From Gemmatimonadota bacterium (GTDB lineage: Bacteria > Latescibacterota > UBA2968): DNA of 64,000 nucleotides. This document shows, one piece after another, positions 1-7,745 of this stretch (positions within the stretch are counted from its first letter, which is position 1; the number at the start of each line of letters is the position of its first letter). Under the pieces are notes generated by a model. That model had not been told where the DNA came from. It was given only the letters and a program-made list of their open reading frames with translations, and did no database searches. The position numbers were made by a program, and so were the translations under genes. The stretch spans positions 32,119 through 96,118 of the forward strand of contig JAPPAB010000007.1 of NCBI GenBank assembly GCA_026705765.1, read 5' to 3'.

Positions 1-66
1 CGCCGCTGGAATATTTCGCTATCGTACGATTATTAACATCCAACAGTTCTAACACAGGAGACCTCC

Positions 67-966
67 GTGAGCGATCCCATCCGCGGTATCTTGCCCGTAT
101 TACAAACACCCGTTGCCGAATCCGGCGACTTCGACATCGAAAGCCTTGAACGGCAAATCGACTTTTGCATCGCCGCCGGTGCAGGCGGCTTGGTCTTTCC
201 CGTGCTCGGTGGTGAATTTCAATATCTCTCTGACCGGGAGCGACAAACCCTGGTCGGAATCGTCGTCAAAAAAACCGACAAACGCATCCCCGTCATCGTC
301 GGTGTGGCCGGCACCAATATCTCCACAGCCACCGAACACGCCGCCCATGCCGGGCGCGCAGGCGCCGATGCCGTCATCGCCATGCCCCCCTATATGGGCA
401 GCGGTGGACCCGATGAAAACCTCCGCTACTTCGAGGCCATTTCCAGCGCGGGACAATTGCCCATTTTCATCCAGAACGCAGGTGCAGGCATGCAACCTCC
501 CGCACTCGTGCGCCTGCTCACCGAAGTCGAGCACCTCATCTACGTCAAGGAAGAAGCCAACCCCAGCGCACATCACATCAGCGCCATTGTCGCCGAAGCA
601 GGTGATCACTGTCAGGGCGTTTTTGGCGGGGCCTGGTGCCGCTGGATGATCTCAGAAATGCGACGAGGCGCCAGCGGCTTTATGCCCGGCGCCCCGGTTG
701 TCGATATTCACGTCGATATCTGGGATGCCTTTCAAGCAGGCGATGAAGACAGAGCACGCGATCTCTTCGATCAACTCCTGCCACTCACCAACCTGATCCA
801 GATCCTCGGTCTCCGCCTGGTTAAAGAAGTACTCATTCGTCGAGGCATCTTCAAAACGAGCGGCATGCGCGCGCCCGGCAGCACACAATTGGACGACGAC
901 GACCACCGCGAACTCGACGCCATCCTCAAAAAACTTCGCCCTCTATTCCGCACAGAGGCGTCATAG
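67..966 (+). CDS. DapA/N-acetylneuraminate-lyase family protein
   Basis: 299-residue class I (Schiff-base) lyase or dehydratase of the dihydrodipicolinate synthase superfamily. The family acts on 2-keto acids and sugar acids in the cytoplasm. K161 in the IYVKEE strand is the expected Schiff-base lysine. The usual GTTGE motif is replaced by LGGEF near residue 48, and the usual catalytic Tyr of the YN-P motif reads as Gln (IQNAG, Q136), so true DapA activity is unlikely; a sugar-acid aldolase or dehydratase is more probable. The GTG start is supported by AGGAG six bases upstream. It faces the acid-sugar cluster on the other strand, which suggests a shared pathway (inference). Family certain, substrate unknown. 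Confidence 0.85.
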   Translation: MSDPIRGILPVLQTPVAESGDFDIESLERQIDFCIAAGAGGLVFPVLGGEFQYLSDRERQTLVGIVVKKTDKRIPVIVGVAGTNISTATEHAAHAGRAGADAVIAMPPYMGSGGPDENLRYFEAISSAGQLPIFIQNAGAGMQPPALVRLLTEVEHLIYVKEEANPSAHHISAIVAEAGDHCQGVFGGAWCRWMISEMRRGASGFMPGAPVVDIHVDIWDAFQAGDEDRARDLFDQLLPLTNLIQILGLRLVKEVLIRRGIFKTSGMRAPGSTQLDDDDHRELDAILKKLRPLFRTEAS

Positions 967-1020
967 ATAGGAATGCACCTTCATGTTGATGACTTTGATT
1001 CGATAAAAGGCGTGCAAACA

Positions 1021-1062
1021 GTCTTCCCGGACGCGCAATTTGGTACCGAGCAGGGCTTGGAT
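1021..1062 (-). pseudogene. Short remnant resembling an enolase-superfamily gene
   Basis: Read on the minus strand, this stretch encodes QALLGTKLRVRE directly after an in-frame stop. It resembles HALLGTKLRDR in the intact enolase-superfamily gene at 5047-6297. By eye 27 of 29 bases match between 1028-1056 and the corresponding bases near 5985-6013. The flanks do not continue the match. It looks like debris of a lost paralogue between the lyase gene and hicA; chance similarity of a conserved motif is possible but the DNA identity argues against it. Confidence 0.4.
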
Positions 1063-1080
1063 CTTTTAAGAGGAGCCATT

Positions 1081-1305
1081 CTACATCAATTTCCGAAATT
1101 TTTCTTCATTAATTCCCGCCTGCCGCAGCATTTCATAAAATAGCCACCGCGGAATATCTCGTCCATGTTTGTGGCTAATGCGAACGCGCAAAATCGTTCC
1201 GTTTACGAGCACTTTGCGCCAAGTCTCGTGTTTCCGAGATCGAATTTTTGCGAATCCCAAAACGCGCAATACTTTGCGAAATTGATCAAACCTGTACACG
1301 GCCAT
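1081..1305 (-). CDS. hicA: HicA-family toxin (mRNA interferase)
   Basis: 74-residue protein of the HicA/YcfA family, small double-stranded-RNA-binding-fold ribonucleases that cleave mRNA when not bound by HicB. It has the family layout: GFAKIRSRKHETWRK with H26 as the likely catalytic His, then a basic strand, then IPRWLFYEMLRQAGI matching the conserved IP...LRQAGI C-terminus. The ATG at 1305 is chosen over an in-frame TTG at 1317. It overlaps the end of hicB by 20 bases, so translation is probably coupled. Order is antitoxin first, toxin second. Confidence 0.8.
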   Translation of the reverse strand: MAVYRFDQFRKVLRVLGFAKIRSRKHETWRKVLVNGTILRVRISHKHGRDIPRWLFYEMLRQAGINEEKFRKLM

Positions 1306-1615
1306 GGTGAATTTCAATTAGCATGCGAATATCCCAGACATCTTTACATGCATCAATCGCCTGGATATAAGGCAAATGATGGGCGCGATTAGGACTGTTT
1401 TCATAAATTTCTAAGTCCTCTAAATATTCCTCAGCATAATCCTGCATGGCTTCCAGCATATCTTCCAGCGCTTCATCGGGCGTTGCCATTTCAGTCACCA
1501 AATCCAATTCGGGACAGAAAGCGCATACCATCGCGTCATCTCGAGCAAGAATTATTGTCAATCGTTTTTCAAAAAATGAAATTTTCGGTGGCAAAAGCGA
1601 TTGTTCATTGTTCAT
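1286..1615 (-). CDS. hicB: HicB-family antitoxin
   Basis: 109 residues. Residues about 20-65 (ILARDDAMVCAFCPELDLV, then TPDEALEDMLEAM) match the partial RNase H-like HicB fold that binds and blocks HicA. I see no obvious ribbon-helix-helix or helix-turn-helix DNA-binding tail; instead there is an unusual C-terminal stretch with YENSPNRAHHLPYIQAI, so autoregulation by DNA binding is uncertain. The start is decided by AGGAG six bases upstream, which lies inside the end of the upstream oxidoreductase gene; stop and start share one base (TAATG). This makes the antitoxin part of the catabolic transcript. Confidence 0.75.
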   Translation of the reverse strand: MNNEQSLLPPKISFFEKRLTIILARDDAMVCAFCPELDLVTEMATPDEALEDMLEAMQDYAEEYLEDLEIYENSPNRAHHLPYIQAIDACKDVWDIRMLIEIHHGRVQV

Positions 1616-2973
1616 TATTCGCTCCTTTCCACAAAGCGTTGTACCATTTCCCGGCGGAGACGGAGAATGGCGTTGTTTTCGTCCAAATCGACGTCGGATT
1701 GGTGTATGGATTGCCCTGCGGCGATTTTGTGTTTTAGCTTGAGATCGTGAGCCAGGCCTATGGGCAGGGCGTTAGATGTACGAGCCTGATTAGCAGGCCT
1801 GAGTTTGCCGTACACCCGGTAGCCGCCTTCGCCATCAAGGACTTCTCCCTGGGAGAGATCGCGTTTTGCAGTGGCGACAACGTCTGCATTAAAAACAACG
1901 GGCGCGCCGCTGGCTTCGCCGCGTAAGCCAGCGCGCAAGACGCTGGTGGTGAGTTCCATGCCAACCAGGTGGTAGGGGCGGTAGATGGCCGTGTAACGCC
2001 CAGTGGAATCAGTGGGAAGGCCGTATTCGGAGAAACAGCGGCGGATGTAGTCGCCGGGAGCTTCAATGGTGACGTAAACTCCCCAGCGCAGATCCCGATC
2101 TACAGGGATTCCATCTGGTTTCAGGCTGGAGACAACCTCGACGGTTCCTTTGTGAGAAAGCTGCCCCCCGTCGCTATGAGGCCGGCAAATATCGGGCAGT
2201 TGGTCAATGCCGCAGGGCGGGAATTTCAGGCCTTCGGGCTGGGGATTCAGGCCAGTGGCATTTGAGACAGCGGCCATTTCAATGGCGGATTTTGTGCCGT
2301 CCAAAAAGGAATTGAACATATGGGGATTCAGACCGCCTTTTGCAGCGGTTTCAGCATCGAAACCGTAGTGCTCCCAGACAGTATCAGGAGTGGATGTGTG
2401 GTACTCGGGCCGGTATTTGGTGCCCTTGCCAGCGCAGACAATGTCGAAGCCATTGGTCTTAGCCCATTCAACCAGTTCACAGATCAAAGCCGGTTGGTCG
2501 CCATAGGCGAGGGTGTACACGAGGCCAGCAGATGCTGCACGTTGAGCCAGAATGGGACCGACCAGAACGTCTGCTTCGACATTGACCATGACCAGGTGTC
2601 GCCCGTGTTCGATAGCCTGAAGGGCGTGGTGGATGCCCGCGAGAGGATTGCCAGTGGCTTCGACCAGAACGTCCAGACCATCCGCCCGGATGAGGGCCTC
2701 GCTGTCATCAGTGAGATGGGTGGCGCCGGTTTTGAGGGCGTGATCAAAGTCGATTGCGGCAAATTGTTCGGGCGACCACTCAGCACGCGTGAGGGCTTCT
2801 CGCGCCCGGTGCAGGGATAGATCGGCCACACCCAGGACGTGCAGACCCGCAACGCGACGGGCCTGTGCCAGAAACATGGTGCCGAATTTTCCAGCGCCGA
2901 TGAGGCCCACGCGAAGAGGATTTTTAGACTCGGCGCGGGCGGTTAGCAGGTATAGGAGTTGACCATTAGCCAA
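1615..2973 (-). CDS. NAD(P)-dependent oxidoreductase with C-terminal SAF domain
   Basis: 452 residues. The N-terminus has a Rossmann fold (VGLIGAGKFGTMF, about residues 22-34) of the homoserine-dehydrogenase-like type, with VEATGNP near residue 105. The C-terminal part (about 340-440) contains a SAF-type segment ending KHKIAAGQSIHQSDVDLDE, as found in sugar-acid-linked dehydrogenases and in sialic acid synthase/AFP proteins. Cytoplasmic; likely oxidises or reduces a sugar-acid intermediate, consistent with the enolase-superfamily genes just upstream. The only fitting start is TTG at 2973, preceded by a G-rich ribosome site. It overlaps hicB by one base. Exact substrate not recognisable. Confidence 0.75.
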   Translation of the reverse strand: MANGQLLYLLTARAESKNPLRVGLIGAGKFGTMFLAQARRVAGLHVLGVADLSLHRAREALTRAEWSPEQFAAIDFDHALKTGATHLTDDSEALIRADGLDVLVEATGNPLAGIHHALQAIEHGRHLVMVNVEADVLVGPILAQRAASAGLVYTLAYGDQPALICELVEWAKTNGFDIVCAGKGTKYRPEYHTSTPDTVWEHYGFDAETAAKGGLNPHMFNSFLDGTKSAIEMAAVSNATGLNPQPEGLKFPPCGIDQLPDICRPHSDGGQLSHKGTVEVVSSLKPDGIPVDRDLRWGVYVTIEAPGDYIRRCFSEYGLPTDSTGRYTAIYRPYHLVGMELTTSVLRAGLRGEASGAPVVFNADVVATAKRDLSQGEVLDGEGGYRVYGKLRPANQARTSNALPIGLAHDLKLKHKIAAGQSIHQSDVDLDENNAILRLRREMVQRFVERSE

Positions 2974-3008
2974 AGAATTCCCCCAGGAGAAAATTATGCG
3001 AGTCTCAA

Positions 3009-3767
3009 TCAGGCATTTTCAAAGCAATCCGCCATGTCGTTGAGAAAATGATCCAGATCTACTTTGCGATACTGTTCGACATAACGATGATCGGTCGGTG
3101 GGTTTTCGAGAACATGTCTCTGAAGAGAGTGTTGTATTGATAGGCCATCTATGTCGGACAGTCTATTGAGGCTCGTCTGAAGGAGATCTTGCACGTTTTG
3201 AGCGGAATGGATTTCGATATTGGGTTCGGAGGTATTGTAATAATAGACAGCTTTCAAGTGGGTACGGAGCATTTTGACCGCATAAGCAGGTAGAGATTTT
3301 TCTTCGCGGCTTGGGCGGAAGTCTTCGGGCCAGAATAGGCGGTTGATCTGAAGGTCAAATGCTTTCTTGAGCATGCCGGAAACGCTGCCTTGGGCGGGAA
3401 TCCATTTTGAGTTGGGCCAGACGTCTAAGTTGCCCCAGGGACCGCCCAGCGTATTTTTCTCAAGTGGTAGGCGCCCGCATCCCGTGTTGACGCCTTCTCT
3501 GGTGATGTCCAGGATGGCAAAGTGCTGGGGATAGATAAAAAAATCATCCGTGCGTGCGCGCCAGATATCGTAAAAGGCGGTAGTCAGTGCCAGAAGTGCA
3601 TATCCGGCGTGCAGTATGCCGTCTTCGAGATGGGGAGAGATGACTCCCGTGCGGTCCAATTCGTGGTAGTCCGGACAGAAGGTCTCAAAATCGACGCAAG
3701 TGAGGCCGTTTTCGCCAGATTGCCAATATTCAAAGTCCCGAGAGACTAATAGGGTGCTGGTGTGCAT
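3009..3767 (-). CDS. Protein of unknown function in catabolic cluster
   Basis: 252 residues from the ATG at 3767; the open frame continues further upstream but would run deep into the neighbouring gene, so the internal start is preferred. No family recognised. The sequence is rich in aromatic residues (for example FFIYPQHFAILD and WGNLDVWPNSKWIP), with no signal peptide or membrane segment, so it is probably cytoplasmic. It lies 41 bases after one enolase-superfamily gene and 35 bases before the SAF oxidoreductase on the same strand, so it is probably co-transcribed and may act in the same pathway (inference). Confidence 0.65.
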   Translation of the reverse strand: MHTSTLLVSRDFEYWQSGENGLTCVDFETFCPDYHELDRTGVISPHLEDGILHAGYALLALTTAFYDIWRARTDDFFIYPQHFAILDITREGVNTGCGRLPLEKNTLGGPWGNLDVWPNSKWIPAQGSVSGMLKKAFDLQINRLFWPEDFRPSREEKSLPAYAVKMLRTHLKAVYYYNTSEPNIEIHSAQNVQDLLQTSLNRLSDIDGLSIQHSLQRHVLENPPTDHRYVEQYRKVDLDHFLNDMADCFENA

Positions 3768-3808
3768 AATATAAAGACCTGATAGAAGGGTTACGCCACA
3801 CAGAACAT

Positions 3809-5023
3809 CTATTTTTCCATAAACGGCCCCTGCTGTTCGATGCGTTGCAGAGTTTGTTTGAACTCGTCGGAATCGTCGTCTTCCCAGACATCCAGGCGAA
3901 TGCCCCGGATGTTGCCTTCGGGGAAACCAGTGAGGCGAGCAACGTTCGGGAATCCTCTCGTATAGAGCTTGTGGCCGTCGGGTAGATGCAGGATGCCAAT
4001 AGTGGGGGGAATAACAGTGGGTTTGTTGGCGGCGCATCTGGCCAGTGCGTCTTCATCAACTTCTACGCCGAGGCCGGGGCCTTTGGGTACCGGAGAGGAA
4101 CCGCCTGCGACTTCGATGCGCTGTTTGACAACGTCTTCACCGTACTGGTCGTCCAGGTTGGTAGAATGAGCCACGTTGGGAATCACGGCGCCCATATGCA
4201 GAGCCAGGGCTTTGGTGAGGGTACCGCCTGTGAGTTGGATGACAGAGGAGACATTGGCCAGGGCAGTAGCAAATCCACGCACGAGGGTAGAGCCAATGCC
4301 GCCTTCGCCGATCATGTAGGCATCGGCGCAACCGCGAATAATCTCCTGACCGCCGCCGAGTTGAGGGACATGCATGAGCAGCGGCAAACTGGTTTTCTCT
4401 CTCAGAAGGCGCCAGCCTTCGACATCGGATAAGACCAGGGGATCTTCGATCATACCTACGACGGGGGACTTTTCCAGTTCCTGTAAGATGCGCAGGACAG
4501 CGGCAAGCGGCCGATTGTGATTGAAGTCGTAATGCATCTTGAAACCGGGCGGAGCAACCTCCTCAACAGCTCTGGTTTGTTCGTACACGTCGTAATAGGC
4601 GCAAGTGTGGATTTTAAAGATCATATACCCTTCTTCCACGGCTCGCTGAACCTCTTTGGCCAGGTCTTCCGGGGAGGCAGGGCGGGTCCAGGCAGCTACG
4701 GGTACGCGGTCGCGTATCTTCTGACCCATGAGTTTGTACGCGGGAATTTCAAGGTATTTGCCCATGGTATCGTAGAGTGCGCCCATCAGGCCACTGTTGA
4801 GATCGGCGTTGATAAAGTCAAACGGATCGCGGTCGATCAGGTGATTTACAATGGATTTAGAAGGGGCCTCACAGCGTGCATCACCATAGCCCACAATGCC
4901 ATTGTCAGTCGTAATTTTAAAAATGGTACGATGGTTTATATTGAAAAACCGGGCTTTCTGATCGGCATTCCGGTCGGCGATTTTGGGGTAGATGGGGATG
5001 ATGTCGATGTCGATGATTTTCAT
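3809..5023 (-). CDS. Mandelate racemase/muconate lactonizing enzyme-type enolase
   Basis: 404-residue enolase-superfamily protein; the family abstracts a proton alpha to a carboxylate, often dehydrating or racemising sugar acids with Mg2+. Visible active-site elements: K137-x-H139 on the second barrel strand, D166 with N168, then E193-D194. At the position of the third acidic metal ligand (after PLLM) I read H218, which is unusual. It has a C-terminal extension of about 60 residues ending VWEDDDSDEF, shared with its neighbour at 5047-6297. AGGAGG lies upstream of the ATG. Likely acid-sugar dehydratase or racemase; substrate not predictable. Confidence 0.85.
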   Translation of the reverse strand: MKIIDIDIIPIYPKIADRNADQKARFFNINHRTIFKITTDNGIVGYGDARCEAPSKSIVNHLIDRDPFDFINADLNSGLMGALYDTMGKYLEIPAYKLMGQKIRDRVPVAAWTRPASPEDLAKEVQRAVEEGYMIFKIHTCAYYDVYEQTRAVEEVAPPGFKMHYDFNHNRPLAAVLRILQELEKSPVVGMIEDPLVLSDVEGWRLLREKTSLPLLMHVPQLGGGQEIIRGCADAYMIGEGGIGSTLVRGFATALANVSSVIQLTGGTLTKALALHMGAVIPNVAHSTNLDDQYGEDVVKQRIEVAGGSSPVPKGPGLGVEVDEDALARCAANKPTVIPPTIGILHLPDGHKLYTRGFPNVARLTGFPEGNIRGIRLDVWEDDDSDEFKQTLQRIEQQGPFMEK

Positions 5024-5046
5024 GATCGAATCCTCCTAACTTTAAT

Positions 5047-6297
5047 TCACATCAGGGCGGGTATAGTTGCCTCGCGTTTTGCCAGCGTGGCATGGGCTTT
5101 TTTAAAAGTCGCGCTGTGGTCGTCTTCAATGACTTCCAGGGTAACACCGCGTTCAAATCCGGGGATGCTACCTGCGTAGAAGGTCTTCTGGTAGATGGCT
5201 TCATCGGTAAATTCCCAGATGCGTTTCTGTTTGGCCGCACCGGGCCACGAGATGCGCAGGATGCGTTTTTTGCGGCGGTAGAGCCTTTTAGGTGTGGGTG
5301 TATCGGGATCGACCGCGTATTTTTCGACAGCTTTTTCATCGACTTCAATGCCCAGGCCAGGAGCATCGGAGACCTGGATGTGACCGTCGATCACGTCGAG
5401 GCGTTTTTTGAGCAAATCGTGTTTCCAGAGTTCGTGACAGGTAATATAGGGCAACTGGGCGTGGGAGAGGACAGAGCCGAGGTGTACGGCGAAGGCAGTG
5501 GTAATTCCAGTGCCGACCAGTTGCAACCAGAAAGGTTTGTTGAAAGCAGCGGCGAGTGCGGCCTGCCGGCGGACTTCTGTAACGCCGCCACCAATGACAA
5601 ATCCATCGCAGGCGTGGGCGAGCAAATATTCTTCCCGGAAGTGTTCGACGACGGGTTTGCATACGCGTTCGCGAAGAATTCGCGCGCCGGTGAGATCGCC
5701 ATAAAGGTAGAAGGGACTTTCGTAGATGCCGACATTGGGGTGATTGTCGAGCTGCTGGAGGATAATTTCCGCCTTTGCCTGGTTGAGCAGAAAACCGTTA
5801 AAATCTATGTCGAATTTGTAATCTGCGGGTACGACTTTGCCGACGACTTCGACCTGTTGGAGGATGTCTCGCCAGGGACGGGCTTTCATTTTAAAAGAAG
5901 TGTACCCGCGTTTGAGAGATTCTCTGGCCTCTGCGACCCAGTCGGCAGGTGACATGTCAATGTCCCACCAGGAGATGGGGCATCGGTCGCGCAATTTGGT
6001 GCCGAGCAGGGCATGAACGGGCACATCAGCGGCCTTTCCAACAGCGTCCAGAACAGCGAGCTGTGGACCAAAACCGATGGCGTCGTTGTGCATGATCTGG
6101 AAGGGGTTCTGACCGATCAGTGTATGTACATCACTAACAGACAGACTATCTCCATAGCCCACGATACCCTCGTCGGTTTCAATGCGGTAGAGATAGACCC
6201 GTTCGTCGTGAGTCTGCGCGCGGTGCATGGCGCGTTCGACCCGTTTGCAGTAAAAGGGAATATTGAGGCTACGACGGGTTGCACTTGCGATTTTCAT
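5047..6297 (-). CDS. Mandelate racemase/muconate lactonizing enzyme-type enolase, paralogue
   Basis: 416-residue enolase-superfamily protein and paralogue of the gene 23 bases downstream. Active-site elements: K136-x-K138, D165 with N167, and E193 in IYESP. As in the neighbour, a His (H219, in VVEHF) sits where the third metal-binding acid is expected. The C-terminal extension carries many basic residues (RRKKR) and ends VIEDDHSATF, like the neighbour. The start overlaps the sulfatase stop by four bases (ATGA), indicating coupling. The two enzymes probably act on related sugar acids or on the two epimers of one. Confidence 0.85.
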   Translation of the reverse strand: MKIASATRRSLNIPFYCKRVERAMHRAQTHDERVYLYRIETDEGIVGYGDSLSVSDVHTLIGQNPFQIMHNDAIGFGPQLAVLDAVGKAADVPVHALLGTKLRDRCPISWWDIDMSPADWVAEARESLKRGYTSFKMKARPWRDILQQVEVVGKVVPADYKFDIDFNGFLLNQAKAEIILQQLDNHPNVGIYESPFYLYGDLTGARILRERVCKPVVEHFREEYLLAHACDGFVIGGGVTEVRRQAALAAAFNKPFWLQLVGTGITTAFAVHLGSVLSHAQLPYITCHELWKHDLLKKRLDVIDGHIQVSDAPGLGIEVDEKAVEKYAVDPDTPTPKRLYRRKKRILRISWPGAAKQKRIWEFTDEAIYQKTFYAGSIPGFERGVTLEVIEDDHSATFKKAHATLAKREATIPALM

Positions 6298-7736
6298 GAC
6301 GGATTTTCTCCTGGTTTTGAGAGGGATTGTCCATCGCTCAATCCGTACTGGCGGCGCAGAGGTTCTGCGGTAGGTGCTTCCACTTTGGGTATCCAGGCTG
6401 CGTGTGCATCTATGATGTCCTTATACTGCGCATCTCCTGCGAGATTTGTCCATTCGAGGCTGTCATTTTCGTGATCGTAGAGTTCTTCTGTTCCATCTGA
6501 ATAGCGAATATATCGCCAGCGTTCAGAGCGCACACTGTGATTCCCTCGAATATGCGTGGTCAGCGCGGGACGATCCCATTCTCGGTCTGGCTGCTCCATC
6601 AGGTATTTTAAGCTCACACCATCCAGACCATCTCTTTGAGGCAAGCCGCAAACGTCAATAAATGTTGGATACAGATCGACCAGACTGACCGTGCGGTCGC
6701 ATCGTCCGGGTGCCATACCCGGTGCTGAAATCATAAGAGGCACGCGCGTGGCCTCTTCCCAAAGAGCAAATTTGCGCCAATGGAGTTTCTCGCCCAGGTG
6801 CCAGCCGTGATCTCCCCACAGAACAATCATCGTGTTATCGGCATAAGAACTATTGTCGAGTGCATCCAATAATTCCCCGATCATATCATCGGCAAATCGA
6901 ATACAGGCGAGATACCCCGCAACAGCCCTCCGCCAATTGTCCGTCTCAGTCACATTTTTGTGATCATCCCGCCGCGTGACAAAGGATCGCCCGATGGGAG
7001 GCACATCGTCGAGATCGTTTTCGTCTATATTGGGCAATGTGATCTCATCCGGAGGATACAAATCAAAATACTTTCGGGGCACGTACCACGGCAGGTGCGG
7101 GCGGTAGAGTCCACAGGCCAAAAAGAAGGGTTTGTCATGCTTTTTATTTAGCACCTCCTTGCCCCACTGCACCACTTTCCAATCGTCCATTTCCTCCACT
7201 GACACATCTATTGGTCCCCAATCGAACCTGCCTTGTGAAAAACCATTCAGCGGAGGATTGGGAGGCAGTGGGTCCCGTCCCTGGGGAACATAGTCGTGAT
7301 AGGATACCACATCAGCAGGTCTCCCTTGCCGCGTGATCTTACCTCTACCCGCAACATAATATCCATTGCCCATAAAATGCTGCATCAGAGTCACGGCATC
7401 CGGATCTTGCTGCCGGAATGAATGGGCATTTTCATACACCCCCGTTGTCGTGGGCAATTTGCCAGTCACCAGGCTACCACGCGAAGGATTGCACGCAGGC
7501 GCATTGCAATACGCACGGGTAAATAAGGTACTACGACTCGCCAGGCGATCTAAATTTGGCGTTACAGAATCAGGGTGTCCCCCCAAACAGCCAATCCAAT
7601 CATTGAGATCATCCACAGCAATAAAGAGCACATTGGGTTTTTGTTGTGCGAAAAGCGATGAGGGAAATGCACTTGCGGCGAGTACAGCAGCAGTACTCGT
7701 AAAGGTAGTACATAAAAAATCGCGGCGCGTTTGCAT
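6294..7736 (-). CDS. Sulfatase, iduronate-2-sulfatase-like, exported
   Basis: 480 residues. Type I sulfatase: C82-N-P-S-R is the formylglycine signature (CxPSR) and VDDLNDW near residue 41 carries metal-binding Asp residues; WGDHGWHLGEK supplies the later metal ligands. The arrangement resembles iduronate-2-sulfatase-type enzymes. The N-terminus starts MQTRRDFL followed by a hydrophobic stretch and SLFAQ, a likely Tat-type signal peptide, so it acts in the periplasm or outside. It removes sulfate from a sulfated sugar or glycan. Activation needs a formylglycine-generating enzyme that is not in this window. Overlaps the next gene by four bases. Confidence 0.9.
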   Translation of the reverse strand: MQTRRDFLCTTFTSTAAVLAASAFPSSLFAQQKPNVLFIAVDDLNDWIGCLGGHPDSVTPNLDRLASRSTLFTRAYCNAPACNPSRGSLVTGKLPTTTGVYENAHSFRQQDPDAVTLMQHFMGNGYYVAGRGKITRQGRPADVVSYHDYVPQGRDPLPPNPPLNGFSQGRFDWGPIDVSVEEMDDWKVVQWGKEVLNKKHDKPFFLACGLYRPHLPWYVPRKYFDLYPPDEITLPNIDENDLDDVPPIGRSFVTRRDDHKNVTETDNWRRAVAGYLACIRFADDMIGELLDALDNSSYADNTMIVLWGDHGWHLGEKLHWRKFALWEEATRVPLMISAPGMAPGRCDRTVSLVDLYPTFIDVCGLPQRDGLDGVSLKYLMEQPDREWDRPALTTHIRGNHSVRSERWRYIRYSDGTEELYDHENDSLEWTNLAGDAQYKDIIDAHAAWIPKVEAPTAEPLRRQYGLSDGQSLSKPGENPS

Positions 7737-7745
7737 GAGCTACTC

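Noticed and set aside
1..36. Possible last codons of an upstream gene (reads RRWNISLSYDY then stop in frame 1).
   Set aside because: Only eleven codons are visible and another frame also gives a plausible end, so no gene can be supported.
972..1142. Plus-strand frame of about 56 codons starting MHLHVDD.
   Set aside because: It runs over the hicA end and the enolase remnant, has no ribosome site, and no family fit.
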